Of a stretch of 64,000 bases of DNA, positions 39,843 through 49,632 are shown in pieces (positions within the stretch are counted from its first letter, which is position 1; each line of letters begins with the position of its first letter). This DNA is from Bifidobacterium adolescentis ATCC 15703 (GTDB lineage: Bacteria; Actinomycetota; Actinomycetes; Actinomycetales; Bifidobacteriaceae): NCBI RefSeq assembly GCF_000010425.1, contig NC_008618.1:551946-615945 (forward strand), in the 5' to 3' direction. Made by a program: the position numbers and the translations under genes. The notes beneath the pieces are model-generated. The model saw only the letters and a program-made list of their open reading frames with translations. It was not told where the DNA came from and made no database searches.

Positions 39843-41735
39843 ATGTGTGGAATCGTAGGATATGCAGGAAATGTTCGGACCGCGTGCGGCAAACCCTTGG
39901 AGGTCTGCCTCCAGGGTCTTCAGCGATTGGAATACCGTGGATATGATTCGGCCGGCGTGGCGTTGACCGCGCCCGGCATGGACCATGTGGCGGTGCGTAA
40001 GAAGGCCGGCCGTCTCGCCAACCTGGTGCAGGACATCGAACGCGATCCGATGCCGGAAGCCACCGTGGGCATCGGCCACACCCGTTGGGCCACCAACGGC
40101 GTGCCGAACGACACCAACGCGCATCCGCACACCTCGCGTGACGGCAAAGTGGCCATCATCCACAACGGCATCATCGAAAACGCGTCCCAGCTGCGTCTTG
40201 ACCTGCAGACGGAAGGCTACCATTTCGTTTCCGAAACCGATACGGAGGTCGCGGCGAAGCTGCTGGGTAAGATCAGCGACAAGATCATCGAAGAGACCGG
40301 CAAGCCTGACCTGTTCAAGGCCGTCCGCCGTCTCGCACGCATGCTGGAAGGCGCGTTCACCATCCTCGCCACCGATGTGCGCCAGCCGGACATCGTGGTC
40401 GGCGCCCGTCACGATTCGCCGCTGGTGGTCGGTCTTGGCGAAGGCGAGAACTTCCTCGGCTCCGACGTGGCCGCGTTCGTGGCCTACACCAAGCGCGCCA
40501 TGGAAATCGACCAGGACCAGGCCGTGATGGTGTCCGCAGACAAGGTCGTCGTCTCCGACTTCATGGGCAACATCGTGCCCGATCCGAAGACCTACACCGT
40601 GGACTGGGATGCGTCCGCCGCCGAAAAGGGCGGTTGGGACTCCTTCATGGACAAGGAGATCCATGAGGATCCGGCCGCCGTGCAGCGCACTCTGCTGGGG
40701 CGTCTCGACGAGAACGGCAACATCAACCTCGATGAGGTGCGCATCGACGAGCATGATTTCAAAGCCATCGACAAGATCATCGTCATCGCCTGCGGCACGG
40801 CCGCGTATGCGGGCATGGTGGCCAAATACGCCATCGAGCATTGGGTGCGCATTCCGGTAGAAGTGGAACTCGCCCACGAATTCCGCTACCGTGACCCGAT
40901 CCTCACCCCCCGAACGTTGGTGGTGGCCATTTCGCAGTCCGGCGAGACCATGGACACGCTGATGGCGTTGCGCCACGCGCGTGAACAGGGCTCCAAGGTA
41001 TTGGCCATCTGCAACACGCAGGGCGCGTCCATCCCACGCGAATCCGACGCGGTGCTCTACACCCACGCCGGTCCGGAAGTGGCGGTCGCCTCCACCAAGG
41101 CGTTCGTGGCGCAGATCACCGCCGCATACGTGCTCGGCCTGTATCTGGCCCAAGTCAAGGGTGCCATGTATCGAGACGAAATCGCCCAGACTTTGGAATC
41201 TCTGAAGGACATGCCCCGCAAGATCCAGTGGATTCTCGACACCCAGACCAAGACCGTGCAGGAAGCCGCCGAACAGATGGTGGATGCGAAATCGTTCCTG
41301 TTCCTCGGCCGCCATGTGGGCTATCCGGTGGCCATGGAAGGCGCGTTGAAGCTCAAGGAAATCGCCTACACGTTCACCGAAGGCTTCGCCGCGGGCGAAC
41401 TGAAACATGGTCCGATCGCTTTGGTGGACGAAGGCGAACCGGTCGTATTCATCGTGCCGCCGGCGCGCGGCCGCAACGTGCTGCACTCCAAAGTCATCTC
41501 CGGCATCGAAGAGGTCAAGGCCCGTGGCGCCTACATCATCGCCGTGGCCGAGGAACACGATCCGGACGTGGAACGTTACGCCGACGTGGTCTTCTGGCGT
41601 CCCGCATGCCCGACGCTGATGAGCCCGCTGGTGGACGTGGTGCCGCTGCAGCTGTTCGCCATGGACATGGCCAAGCTCAAGAACTACGACGTCGACAAGC
41701 CGCGCAATCTCGCCAAGTCCGTCACCGTTGAGTAA
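39843..41735 (+). CDS. glmS: Glutamine--fructose-6-phosphate aminotransferase (isomerising)
   Basis: A 630-residue enzyme making glucosamine-6-phosphate, the first committed step to UDP-GlcNAc. The N-terminal glutaminase domain starts MCGIVGYAGNV with catalytic Cys2 exposed after Met removal, and keeps RLEYRGYDSAG and HTRWATNG. Two SIS isomerase domains follow (VIACGTAAYAGMVAKYAIE, VVAISQSGETMDTLMALRHA) and the C-terminal DKPRNLAKSVTVE is complete. GCTAAGGAG precedes ATG 39843. No glmS ribozyme-like leader is apparent. A pseudouridine synthase gene overlaps its stop. Confidence 0.97.
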   Translation: MCGIVGYAGNVRTACGKPLEVCLQGLQRLEYRGYDSAGVALTAPGMDHVAVRKKAGRLANLVQDIERDPMPEATVGIGHTRWATNGVPNDTNAHPHTSRDGKVAIIHNGIIENASQLRLDLQTEGYHFVSETDTEVAAKLLGKISDKIIEETGKPDLFKAVRRLARMLEGAFTILATDVRQPDIVVGARHDSPLVVGLGEGENFLGSDVAAFVAYTKRAMEIDQDQAVMVSADKVVVSDFMGNIVPDPKTYTVDWDASAAEKGGWDSFMDKEIHEDPAAVQRTLLGRLDENGNINLDEVRIDEHDFKAIDKIIVIACGTAAYAGMVAKYAIEHWVRIPVEVELAHEFRYRDPILTPRTLVVAISQSGETMDTLMALRHAREQGSKVLAICNTQGASIPRESDAVLYTHAGPEVAVASTKAFVAQITAAYVLGLYLAQVKGAMYRDEIAQTLESLKDMPRKIQWILDTQTKTVQEAAEQMVDAKSFLFLGRHVGYPVAMEGALKLKEIAYTFTEGFAAGELKHGPIALVDEGEPVVFIVPPARGRNVLHSKVISGIEEVKARGAYIIAVAEEHDPDVERYADVVFWRPACPTLMSPLVDVVPLQLFAMDMAKLKNYDVDKPRNLAKSVTVE

Positions 41736-42480
41736 CGAACGCAGGCACCGGTACGTGCTCGAGGAACCTCATATTCCCTTCGAATATGAGGTTCTGTACG
41801 AGGACGAGAACATCATCGTCATCGACAAGCCGCATTTCCTCGCCACCACGCCACGCGGCATGTGGTATCGCGAAACCGCGCTGGTCCGGTTGTGCGAGCG
41901 GTACGACGAGCCGAACATCACGCCGGCGCACCGTTTGGACCGACTGACCGCAGGCGTCGTCGTGTTCGTACGTAATCCGTCTGCGCGAGGCGCGTACCAG
42001 ATGCTGTTCCAAAATCGCAAAACCGTCAAAACCTACGAATGCCTGGCACCGCTCGCCCCGACGCAGCGGCCGCGATATGGAACGGCGGTGCGCATCGACC
42101 GGCACCTGCCGTTTCCGCTGGTACGCAGGTCGCATATCAACAAGGATCGCGGACGATTGCAGGCGTACGAAAGCGCCGACGTGCCCAACGCGGAAACGCT
42201 GATCGAACGGGGAAGCGGCATCCGCTTCGTTGCCGGCAGACCGTACGTGAATTACACGCTGCATCCGAAAACCGGCAAGACGCACCAGTTGCGCGTGCAT
42301 ATGAATTCGCTCGGACTGGCGATATTGGGCGACGATTTCTACCCGGACATCGTGCAGCGCGCGTACGACGACTTCTCGCAACCCTTGGAATTGGTGGCGC
42401 GCGAACTGCGATTCGATGACCCGCTCAACGGCGAGCCACGTCGATTCGTATCGCACGTGCCGTTGGGCGCGGGCTTATAG
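41728..42480 (+). CDS. RluA-family pseudouridine synthase
   Basis: A 250-residue RNA pseudouridine synthase. The catalytic motif is PAHRLDRLTAGVVVFVRN, with the invariant Asp in HRLDR; other conserved parts are YEDENIIVIDKPHFL, HPKTGKTHQLRVHMNSLGL and ILGDDFYPD. There is no N-terminal S4 domain, so it belongs to the single-domain RluA-like group. Target uridine (rRNA or tRNA) is unknown. The start is TTG 41728, overlapping the glmS stop by 8 nt, implying translational coupling. Confidence 0.87.
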   Translation: MSNERRHRYVLEEPHIPFEYEVLYEDENIIVIDKPHFLATTPRGMWYRETALVRLCERYDEPNITPAHRLDRLTAGVVVFVRNPSARGAYQMLFQNRKTVKTYECLAPLAPTQRPRYGTAVRIDRHLPFPLVRRSHINKDRGRLQAYESADVPNAETLIERGSGIRFVAGRPYVNYTLHPKTGKTHQLRVHMNSLGLAILGDDFYPDIVQRAYDDFSQPLELVARELRFDDPLNGEPRRFVSHVPLGAGL

Positions 42481-42588
42481 AAACCCACGATTTTGGACAT
42501 TCCCCTATCTCGCCCGACACGCCCGATTATCATGGCGTTCTGTTGACTTGCCGGAGCGTTTCCGGCATCACGAGAGTAAGAGAGAACC

Positions 42589-43881
42589 ATGGGTAAAATC
42601 TCGAAAGCCGTCCGCGGCGTCGCCGACATCTACAACGGCGCATCGCTGATCGTCCGTATCATCGTCGGCCTGATCATCGGCACCGTGCTGGCATTGACCA
42701 TGCCCCACGTGACCTGGATCGGCGAATTCGGCACCCTGTTCGTGGCCGCGTTGAAGGCCGCGGCACCGATTCTGGTGTTCGTACTGGTGGCCAGCGCCCT
42801 TGCGCAGGGCACGTCGAAACTCGACCGCCGTTTCGGCACCGTGCTGTTCCTGTACCTGTTCACCACGTTCCTGGCAGCGGTCGTGGCCGTGCTGACCTCC
42901 CGTCTATTCCCGCAGACCCTGTCCTTGGGCAAGGCCGCCAAAGCCGACGTGGTGCCGCAAGGCCTTTCCGAAGTCATCCAGACGCTGCTGACCAACATCG
43001 TGGCCAATCCGATCCAGGCCATCATCGATGGCAACTACATCTGCATCCTGATGTGGGCCTGCCTGTTCGGACTCGCCATGAAGTCCATCGCCAACGAAAG
43101 CTCCAAAGCGTTCATGGCCAACGTGGCCGACGCCGTGTCCCAGGTGATCCGCTGGGTCATCAACCTCGCCCCGTTCGGCATCATGGGCCTCGTGTTCACC
43201 AACGTGGCCGACAACGGCCTGTCCGCATTCACCAAGTACGGCAGCCTGCTGCTCCTGCTCGTCGGCACCATGCTGCTCATGGTGCTCGTGTTCGGCCCGC
43301 TCGTCATCTTCATCTTCCTGCGCCGCAACCCGTACCCGCTGGTCTACCGCTGCTTCAAGGAATCCGGCCTGACCGCGTTCTTCACCCGCTCCTCCGCTGC
43401 GAACATCCCCGTCAACATGCAGCTGTGCGAGAAGCTCGGGCTTGACAAGGACATGTACTCCGTGTCCATTCCGCTGGGCGCCACCATCAACATGAACGGC
43501 GCGGCCATCACCATCACCATCATGGCCATGGCTGCCGCCAACACGCTCGGCATCCAGATCTCCCTGCCGGCGGCCATCCTGCTGTCCGTGGTCTCAGCGC
43601 TCGGCGCATGCGGCGCGTCCGGCGTGGCAGGCGGCTCGCTGCTGCTCATCCCGATGGCCTGCTCGCTGTTCGGCATCAGCAACGACATCGCCATGCAGGT
43701 GGTGGGCGTCGGCTTCATCATCGGCGTCATCCAGGATTCCGTGGAAACCTGCCTGAACTCCGCGTCCGATGTGGAGTTCGCGGCCACCGCCGAATACCAT
43801 GCCTGGCTCAAGCAGGGCCGTCAGCTGCCGGCCTTCATGTATTCCAAGAAGGAACGCGCCAAGCTCGGCATCGAAGCTTGA
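42589..43881 (+). CDS. sstT: Sodium-coupled serine/threonine transporter
   Basis: A 430-residue dicarboxylate/amino acid:cation symporter with about eight membrane segments and two hairpin loops. Signatures: SLIVRIIVGLIIGTVLAL, AAPILVFVLVASALAQGTSK, FFTRSSAANIPVNMQLCEKL, PLGATINMNGAAITITIMAM and GACGASGVAGGSLLLIPMAC; the last two are the SstT-type ion and substrate sites. Its role would be Ser/Thr uptake driven by Na+. ATG 42589 follows GAGTAAGAGAG. It is monocistronic, closed by the hairpin at 43919. Confidence 0.93.
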   Translation: MGKISKAVRGVADIYNGASLIVRIIVGLIIGTVLALTMPHVTWIGEFGTLFVAALKAAAPILVFVLVASALAQGTSKLDRRFGTVLFLYLFTTFLAAVVAVLTSRLFPQTLSLGKAAKADVVPQGLSEVIQTLLTNIVANPIQAIIDGNYICILMWACLFGLAMKSIANESSKAFMANVADAVSQVIRWVINLAPFGIMGLVFTNVADNGLSAFTKYGSLLLLLVGTMLLMVLVFGPLVIFIFLRRNPYPLVYRCFKESGLTAFFTRSSAANIPVNMQLCEKLGLDKDMYSVSIPLGATINMNGAAITITIMAMAAANTLGIQISLPAAILLSVVSALGACGASGVAGGSLLLIPMACSLFGISNDIAMQVVGVGFIIGVIQDSVETCLNSASDVEFAATAEYHAWLKQGRQLPAFMYSKKERAKLGIEA

Positions 43882-43918
43882 TTGCGTACCGGCTTAGCCG
43901 CCGATGCGATATCGCAGG

Positions 43919-43955
43919 GAACCGCTTTGGAAGTTCGCTTCCGGAGCGGTTCTTC
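43919..43955 (+). terminator. sstT: Terminator of sstT
   Basis: GAACCGCTTTGGAAG pairs with CTTCCGGAGCGGTTC (one T-G) around a TTCG tetraloop. Only a short T-rich tail follows (TTCC). Confidence 0.7.
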
Positions 43956-44070
43956 CGCATTCGGCGTATTTGGGTGGATATGGGGAGCCTTTCCAGGCTT
44001 GTGCGTGGCTTCCGCATGACCCGTATAATCTTATGGTGGTAATCGCAGGCGAAATACAAAACGGAGGTCC

Positions 44071-45504
44071 GTGGGCGTGGTGCTGAAATCGGCGAAACTG
44101 GTGAAGCAGCTCATCGCCATCTGCTGCGCGGGCGTCATGGCGTCCAGCGCCGCCGCATGCGGGGCCAATACGGACACACGCACACAGATCACCGTATGGT
44201 CGTGGGAGCCGAGCATGAAACAGGTCATCGCCGGCTTCGAAAAAGACAATCCCGACATCCGCGTGGTTTGGAAGAACACCAGCGGTTACGACAAACTCAA
44301 CAACGCCATCCAAGACGGTTACGGCATTCCCGACGTGGTGCAGCTGGAATATTACGCATTGCGCCAGTACGCGGTCAGCAGCCAGCTCGTGCCCATCACC
44401 GGCAGAACCGAAGGCTATGCCGATTTCTACACGCCCGGCACCTGGGCGTCGGTGCAGCTCAACGGACGGGTGTACGGGCTTCCCATGGACTCCGGCCCGA
44501 TGGCCTTCTTCTATAACAACAGCGTGTTCGAACAGGTTGGCGTGGACGCGTCCAAGATCCGCACATGGGACGACTACTACGAGGCCGCCAAAAAACTCAA
44601 GAAAATCGGCGTGTACATCACCGCCGATTCCGGCGACGCCAGCTTCTACGACACGATGATCTGGCTCGCCGGCGGACGCCCGTTCTCCACGTCCAACGAT
44701 GGCAAGAACGTGACCATCAGACTCACCGAAGATAAAGGCACCCGCGAATTCACCGAATTCTGGCAGAAGATGATCGATGAGGGTTTGGTGGCAACAAACC
44801 TCACGTCATGGTCGGATCGATGGAAATCGGCCGTGGGACAAGGCAAAGTCGCCTCGCTGTTCTCCGGCGCATGGCTGCCTTCGCTGCTCATGTCCGACAT
44901 TCCCGGCGCGGCCGGCCTGTGGCGCGTGGCCCAGATGCCGACGCCCGACGGCAAGGCCACCACATCGGAAAACGGCGGTTCGGCCCTTGCCGTGCTGCAA
45001 CGTTCCCGCAAACCCGAAGCCTCATACCGTTTCATCGAATACGCCTGCCACAATGCCAAAGGCATCACAACCCGCGTGGATGGCGGCGCGTTCCCAGCCG
45101 ACAAAAACACCCTATCCGACTCGAAATTCCTCAGCAAGACCACGGTGACCGACGACCGTGGCATCGAAGTGCCCTATTTCGGCGGGCAGGAATACAACCG
45201 CGTGCTGTCCCAGGCCGCGGAGAACGTGTCGACCGGATACCAGTATCTGCCGTTCGAAGTGTATGCGCGCAGCGACTTCCGGTCCACGGTGGGCAAGGCC
45301 TACAAATGGTCGAGCCTGCTGCGCAAAGAGCAGAACAGGCTCAACATCATCGCCGCAGGCGGTCAGGTCTCCGACACCTCCAACATCGGCGATGCGTTGA
45401 AGAACACCGAATCGTCCGACCGCATCAAACTTAAGGGCGGCATAGCCCTATGGCAGAAGGACCTGAAAGAATACGGAGCCAACCAGGGCTTCACCATCCA
45501 ATAG
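44071..45504 (+). CDS. Orphan extracellular solute-binding lipoprotein, family 1 (sugar type)
   Basis: A 477-residue family 1 binding protein; the lipobox AAAC gives lipidated Cys30, then TQITVWSWEPSMKQVIAGFE and DIRVVWKNTSGYDKLNNAIQ, typical of maltose/oligosaccharide receptors. WKSAVGQGKVASLFSGAWLP and GGSALAVLQRSRKPEASYRF fit the family. No permease or ATPase lies beside it, so it must use a transporter encoded elsewhere or have lost its partners. Start is a GTG: 44071 is given, but GTG 44077 has the better distance from ACGGAGGT. A perfect terminator follows. Confidence 0.87.
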   Translation: MGVVLKSAKLVKQLIAICCAGVMASSAAACGANTDTRTQITVWSWEPSMKQVIAGFEKDNPDIRVVWKNTSGYDKLNNAIQDGYGIPDVVQLEYYALRQYAVSSQLVPITGRTEGYADFYTPGTWASVQLNGRVYGLPMDSGPMAFFYNNSVFEQVGVDASKIRTWDDYYEAAKKLKKIGVYITADSGDASFYDTMIWLAGGRPFSTSNDGKNVTIRLTEDKGTREFTEFWQKMIDEGLVATNLTSWSDRWKSAVGQGKVASLFSGAWLPSLLMSDIPGAAGLWRVAQMPTPDGKATTSENGGSALAVLQRSRKPEASYRFIEYACHNAKGITTRVDGGAFPADKNTLSDSKFLSKTTVTDDRGIEVPYFGGQEYNRVLSQAAENVSTGYQYLPFEVYARSDFRSTVGKAYKWSSLLRKEQNRLNIIAAGGQVSDTSNIGDALKNTESSDRIKLKGGIALWQKDLKEYGANQGFTIQ

Positions 45505-45531
45505 CGTCTGTGTAATTGGTTTAATCGATTG

Positions 45532-45571
45532 CGGCCTGCGGATAGCGCATTATCCGCAGGCCGTCGGTTTT
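45532..45571. terminator. Bidirectional terminator
   Basis: CGGCCTGCGGATA (45532-45544) and TATCCGCAGGCCG (45551-45563) are perfect 13-bp arms around GCGCAT, with GGTTTTC after on the plus strand. It separates the orphan binding protein from the convergent coaX. Confidence 0.88.
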
Positions 45572-45617
45572 CAGATTGCCGGGCTATGATCGCCGGTTCC
45601 CGTCGCTGGCTCTTGAA

Positions 45618-46388
45618 TCAGCGGACGTTGCGGTCGTAGATGTGCCACATGCCCTTGAAAATCAGGTCCGGATCGTAAATGTCGATCATGTTCGTGCCGT
45701 CGGCGAACACGCGGCTCAATCCTCCCGTCGCCACCACACGGAAATCCTCGTCGATCTCCTTATGGAACTGCGCGATCGTGCGTTCGATGCCGCCGAGGAA
45801 GTTGTAGTACAGGCCCGCCTGCATGGCCGGTTTCGTGGACTTCGCCAGAATCGACTTCGGACGGGTGATCTCCACTTCCGGCAGCTGCGCCGTCCCTTCC
45901 CACAGTGCGGCCGCGGCGGTGCGGATACCGGTGGTGATCAGTCCGGAAATCACCGACGCGTCCGCGGTGACGTAGTTGAACGTGGTGGCCGTGCCGAAAT
46001 CAGCCACCAGAATCGGCCCGCCATACTCGTAATACGCGCCCGCGCAGTCGGCGATGCAGTCCGCGCCCATGTTCTGCGGATTGTCCATGCGGATGTTGAG
46101 TCCCGTTTTGATGCCCGGTCCCACGATCATCGGATCGATGTCGAGGAACTTCACGATGCTCGCACGGAACGAATGCATGACCTTCGGCACCACGGACGAA
46201 ATGATCACATCATCGACATCCGCCGGCTTGTAGCCGCTCAAAGCCAGGAACTGCGTGATCATCAGCCCGTATTCGTCGGACGTGTGGTTCGCCTTCGTGG
46301 TGATGCGGTACGTGCCCGCGATGCGCCCATCGTCGATGAAACCGATCACGACGTTCGTGTTGCCGATATCCACAGCCATCAGAAGCAT
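45618..46388 (-). CDS. coaX: Type III pantothenate kinase
   Basis: A 256-residue CoaX-type kinase that phosphorylates pantothenate, the entry step of CoA synthesis. The phosphate-1 motif MAVDIGNTNVVIGFIDD, MITQFLALSG, GPGIKTGLNIRMDNPQNMGA and GGPILVADFGTATTFNYV are all present. Type III enzymes are not inhibited by CoA, unlike the common type I CoaA. It lies downstream of coaBC on the same strand, 91 bp apart, so CoA-pathway genes are grouped. Confidence 0.95.
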   Translation of the reverse strand: MLLMAVDIGNTNVVIGFIDDGRIAGTYRITTKANHTSDEYGLMITQFLALSGYKPADVDDVIISSVVPKVMHSFRASIVKFLDIDPMIVGPGIKTGLNIRMDNPQNMGADCIADCAGAYYEYGGPILVADFGTATTFNYVTADASVISGLITTGIRTAAAALWEGTAQLPEVEITRPKSILAKSTKPAMQAGLYYNFLGGIERTIAQFHKEIDEDFRVVATGGLSRVFADGTNMIDIYDPDLIFKGMWHIYDRNVR

Positions 46389-46479
46389 GTTGCGTTCTCC
46401 TTCGCGTTTTGCGGAAGTTCCGTTGAAATATTGCGATTATTGCGATTGATACGGTTATTGCGATTCGAAAATGCTGCGG

Positions 46480-47760
46480 TTAGCGCCGTTCGCCGTCCGC
46501 ACGCATGGCTGCGAGCTTGACAAGAATACGTTTCGCAAGTGCGTCCTTGCCCATCTTGCTCCATCGTTCGATGCTTGGCCTGTCTGCGGTTTCGCCCGGC
46601 GTCAGCACCGTCACCACGTTCGTGTCCGCTGCGAAACCGGCGCCGGGGGTGCGCAGATTGTTGGCCACCAGCATGTCGCAATGCTTGCCGTTAAGCTTCT
46701 TCGCCGCGTTGGCCTCAAGGTCGCGCGTCTCCATGGCGAATCCGCACAATGTCTGGTCCGGCCGCTTATGCTCGCCGGCCCAAGCCAGAATATCCGGATT
46801 CGACGTGAGCTCGAGCTCGATGCCGCTGCGCCCGTTCTTCTTGATCTTGTCCCGGGCCTGCTCGACCGGACGGAAATCGCCGACGGCCGCGGCCATGACG
46901 GTGATGTCCGTGTCCGAGAAACGGCTCGTCACCACATCGAACATATCCCGTGCGGTCGTGACATCGACCACATCCACGCCATACGGGGCGTCCAACGCCA
47001 CCGGACCGGACACAAGCGTCACCTGCGCGCCCAGATTGCGTGCCTGTTCGGCCAAGGCATACCCCATCTTGCCGGTGGAATGGTTGGTGAGGAACCGCAC
47101 CGGATCAAGCGGCTCCTGCGTCGGGCCGGCGGTGACGAGCACGGCAAGTCCCTTAAGCGGCAGCTCGCCGTCCGGACGATTCGCAAGCAGCAGCGCTTTC
47201 ACCGCCGTTTCGATGCGTGCCGGCTCCTCCATACGTCCCTTGCCGGCGTCGCCGCAGGCCAGCATGCCGCTTTCCGGCTCCACAATCGTCCAACCGAGCT
47301 CACGGCAGGTATTGAGATTGCGTTGCGTCACGGCGTTTTCATACATATGCACGTTCATGGCGGGGCACAGGATCTTCGGTCCCTTGTCGTACGCGAGTAT
47401 GGTGCTGGTCAGCTGGTCATCGGCGATGCCGCAGGCGATTTTCGCGATGATATCGGCGCTCGCCGGAGCGACTGCCAGCAGATCCGCCCACTTCGCGTCG
47501 GCCACGTGGCTGATCTGCAGCGGACCGTCCGGTCCGGGTGCCACGTCGGCCGTAGCGCCGGGACGATGTCCGGCGGCGAACATGGACATGCGTGTCGGCG
47601 TGTGGGTGAGGGAACTGAACGTCAGGGGAGTGACGAACTCCTGTGCGGCGGCGGTCATCACCACACGCACCTCATGCCCCTGCTTGCTCCAATCGGAGGC
47701 GAGATGGCAGGCCTTGAACGCGGCGATGCTGCCGGTGACCCCCAAAAGAATATGCGCCAT
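46480..47760 (-). CDS. coaBC: Bifunctional phosphopantothenoylcysteine decarboxylase / phosphopantothenate--cysteine ligase
   Basis: A 426-residue fusion protein catalysing two consecutive CoA steps. The N-terminal FMN flavoprotein domain (CoaC, ~1-190) begins MAHILLGVTGSIAAFKACHL and carries CPAMNVHMYENAVTQRNL and the lid cysteine in LACGDAGKGRMEEPARI. The C-terminal CTP-dependent ligase (CoaB) has GLAVLVTAGPTQEPLDPVRF, NHSTGKMGYALAEQARNLGA and the DMLVANNL loop. Cysteine is the second substrate, so CoA output depends on the Cys supply discussed for 59.4 kb. coaX follows on the same strand. Confidence 0.96.
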   Translation of the reverse strand: MAHILLGVTGSIAAFKACHLASDWSKQGHEVRVVMTAAAQEFVTPLTFSSLTHTPTRMSMFAAGHRPGATADVAPGPDGPLQISHVADAKWADLLAVAPASADIIAKIACGIADDQLTSTILAYDKGPKILCPAMNVHMYENAVTQRNLNTCRELGWTIVEPESGMLACGDAGKGRMEEPARIETAVKALLLANRPDGELPLKGLAVLVTAGPTQEPLDPVRFLTNHSTGKMGYALAEQARNLGAQVTLVSGPVALDAPYGVDVVDVTTARDMFDVVTSRFSDTDITVMAAAVGDFRPVEQARDKIKKNGRSGIELELTSNPDILAWAGEHKRPDQTLCGFAMETRDLEANAAKKLNGKHCDMLVANNLRTPGAGFAADTNVVTVLTPGETADRPSIERWSKMGKDALAKRILVKLAAMRADGERR

Positions 47761-47961
47761 GGATCAACCGTCCTTCTCGTTGTGACCTGCCGCGACTGCG
47801 TCAAGTATATAACCGGGCCGAAGCCTCCGCGCGCTTTGCGGGCGAATCCGAACGGGCCGCGGGTATGGCGGACGGTAGAATCAGGCCGTGGTGATCGACC
47901 TCACGCAGGCGGTCAACCGCAATCACAACACATAATCGAAAATACGAAGAGGAGAAATCCC

Positions 47962-49617
47962 ATGTCGTCACCTACCGGTGCGCACGGCGAAGCCGACGCA
48001 ACCAAACAGGAGAACGAACAGCAGCCGCAGTCCACGGCAAGCACCGACGCCACGCTGAACGCGCGTGCGAAATCGTCGAACGGCGCGAAATCGCAAGGCC
48101 CGAAGAAGTGGCTTATCGCGTTGATCGCCGTCATCGCCGCCGTCGCGGTGATCGTCGCCATTGCAGTGACGCGCGGCAAAAACGATGACGCGAACACTTC
48201 CGGCGTAACTAAAGCCGACACCGTCACCATCGGGCTCAAACTCGCCCCGGTCAGCCTCGACATCCGCCACCAGTCCGGATCGGCCATCGAACAGGTGCTG
48301 ATCGGCAACGTCTACGAAGCGCTGCTGTCGCGCGACTCCGACAACAAAGTGCAGCCGGGCCTCGCGAAATCCTGGGACATTTCCAAGGACGGCAAGACCT
48401 ACACCTTCCATCTCAACCAGAACATGACCTTCTCCAACGGCGACAAGCTCGACGCTGACGACGTGGCCTGGTCCATCAACCAGCTCAAGGAGAAGCAGTA
48501 CTACAACGCCAACCAGGTGGCCAGCCTCGACAAGGCCGAAGCGGTGGACGCCAACACGGTCAAGCTCACCCTTTCCACCCCCGACTCCAACCTGCTGTGG
48601 TATCTGACCGGACGTCCTGGCCTCGTGTTCGACAAAAACGCCAAATACAACGCGAAAACCGAAGCGGTCGGCTCCGGCCCGTATACCGTCGAATCTTTCG
48701 ACTCGGCCAGCAAAATGGTGCTCAAAGCCAATGCGAAATATTGGGGAACCGCGCACAAGCCCGCCACCCAGAACGTGGTGATCCGCTTCCTCACCGACGA
48801 CAACGCAGCGGTCAACGCGCTGAAAAGCGGTGACGTCGACGTGCTTTCCCCGGTGAACGCCACGCTCGCCAAATCATTGGATGCCAGCACATACACGGTG
48901 TCCGCGGCCGACGGCAGCGACAAGTTCGTCCTCGCCTTCAACTGCACGAACGCCAAACTCAAGGACAAGCGCGTCCGCCAGGCCATCCGCTACGCCATCA
49001 ACCACAAGGAGATCATCGCCTCCCGAGGCAACGTCGACTACGCGCTCGGCGGTCCGATCCCGTCCGTCGACCCCGGTTACGAGGACCTGACCGGCCTGTA
49101 CCCGTACAACGTGGACAAGGCCAAGGAACTTATGAAGGAAGCCGGTTATACCACCGACAAGCCGTTGCGGCTCACCCTCACCTACGCCAACACGTACGGC
49201 ACCGAACTGGGCGACCAGCTCAAGAGCCAGCTCGCCAAAATCGGCATCGATTTGAAGATCGACTATGTGGAATTCTCCACATGGCTGCAGAACGTGCACG
49301 CCAACGGCGACTACGAGCTGTCATTGGTGGACCACGCCGAAAGCCACGACTTCTACAAGTGGACCACGCCGGACTACTACTACCATTACGACGGCAAGCA
49401 GGCGCAGAAACTGTACGCCAAGGCTTTGGAAGCCACCGACGAGGCCGACAGCGCGAAATACCTGAAGCAGGCGGCGAAGGCCGTAAGCGAGGACGCGCCG
49501 GCGGACTGGCTGTTCGGCTACCGCGTGACGGTGGCCGTCAACAAGCACGTGCAGGGCTTCCCCAGCAAGCTCAGTCAGACGGTGCTGCCATTGTGGCGGA
49601 TCTCCAGGAATAAGTAA
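47962..49617 (+). CDS. Peptide ABC transporter substrate-binding protein, membrane-anchored
   Basis: A 551-residue family 5 (DppA/OppA-type) binding protein. Instead of a lipobox it has a hydrophilic N-terminus of ~45 residues and one hydrophobic segment (WLIALIAVIAAVAVIVAIAV), so it is probably tethered by an uncleaved anchor. Family motifs: PGLAKSWDISKDGKTYTFHL, GDKLDADDVAWSINQLKEK and DKRVRQAIRYAINHKEIIAS. GAAGAGGAGAAAT precedes ATG 47962. It is the first of five genes forming a complete importer. Substrate (di/oligopeptide) is family inference. Confidence 0.9.
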   Translation: MSSPTGAHGEADATKQENEQQPQSTASTDATLNARAKSSNGAKSQGPKKWLIALIAVIAAVAVIVAIAVTRGKNDDANTSGVTKADTVTIGLKLAPVSLDIRHQSGSAIEQVLIGNVYEALLSRDSDNKVQPGLAKSWDISKDGKTYTFHLNQNMTFSNGDKLDADDVAWSINQLKEKQYYNANQVASLDKAEAVDANTVKLTLSTPDSNLLWYLTGRPGLVFDKNAKYNAKTEAVGSGPYTVESFDSASKMVLKANAKYWGTAHKPATQNVVIRFLTDDNAAVNALKSGDVDVLSPVNATLAKSLDASTYTVSAADGSDKFVLAFNCTNAKLKDKRVRQAIRYAINHKEIIASRGNVDYALGGPIPSVDPGYEDLTGLYPYNVDKAKELMKEAGYTTDKPLRLTLTYANTYGTELGDQLKSQLAKIGIDLKIDYVEFSTWLQNVHANGDYELSLVDHAESHDFYKWTTPDYYYHYDGKQAQKLYAKALEATDEADSAKYLKQAAKAVSEDAPADWLFGYRVTVAVNKHVQGFPSKLSQTVLPLWRISRNK

Positions 49618-49632
49618 GGGAACGGTATTTCC

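Noticed and set aside
46431..46464. Three ATTGCGATT-like repeats between coaBC and coaX
   Set aside because: Short, irregularly spaced and without symmetry; most likely low-complexity spacer, not a CRISPR or operator array.
46471..49617. A very long plus-strand open frame crossing the coaBC region
   Set aside because: Its first ~490 codons are antisense to coaBC and resemble no protein; only the part from ATG 47962, after a ribosome-binding site, is a recognisable binding protein.
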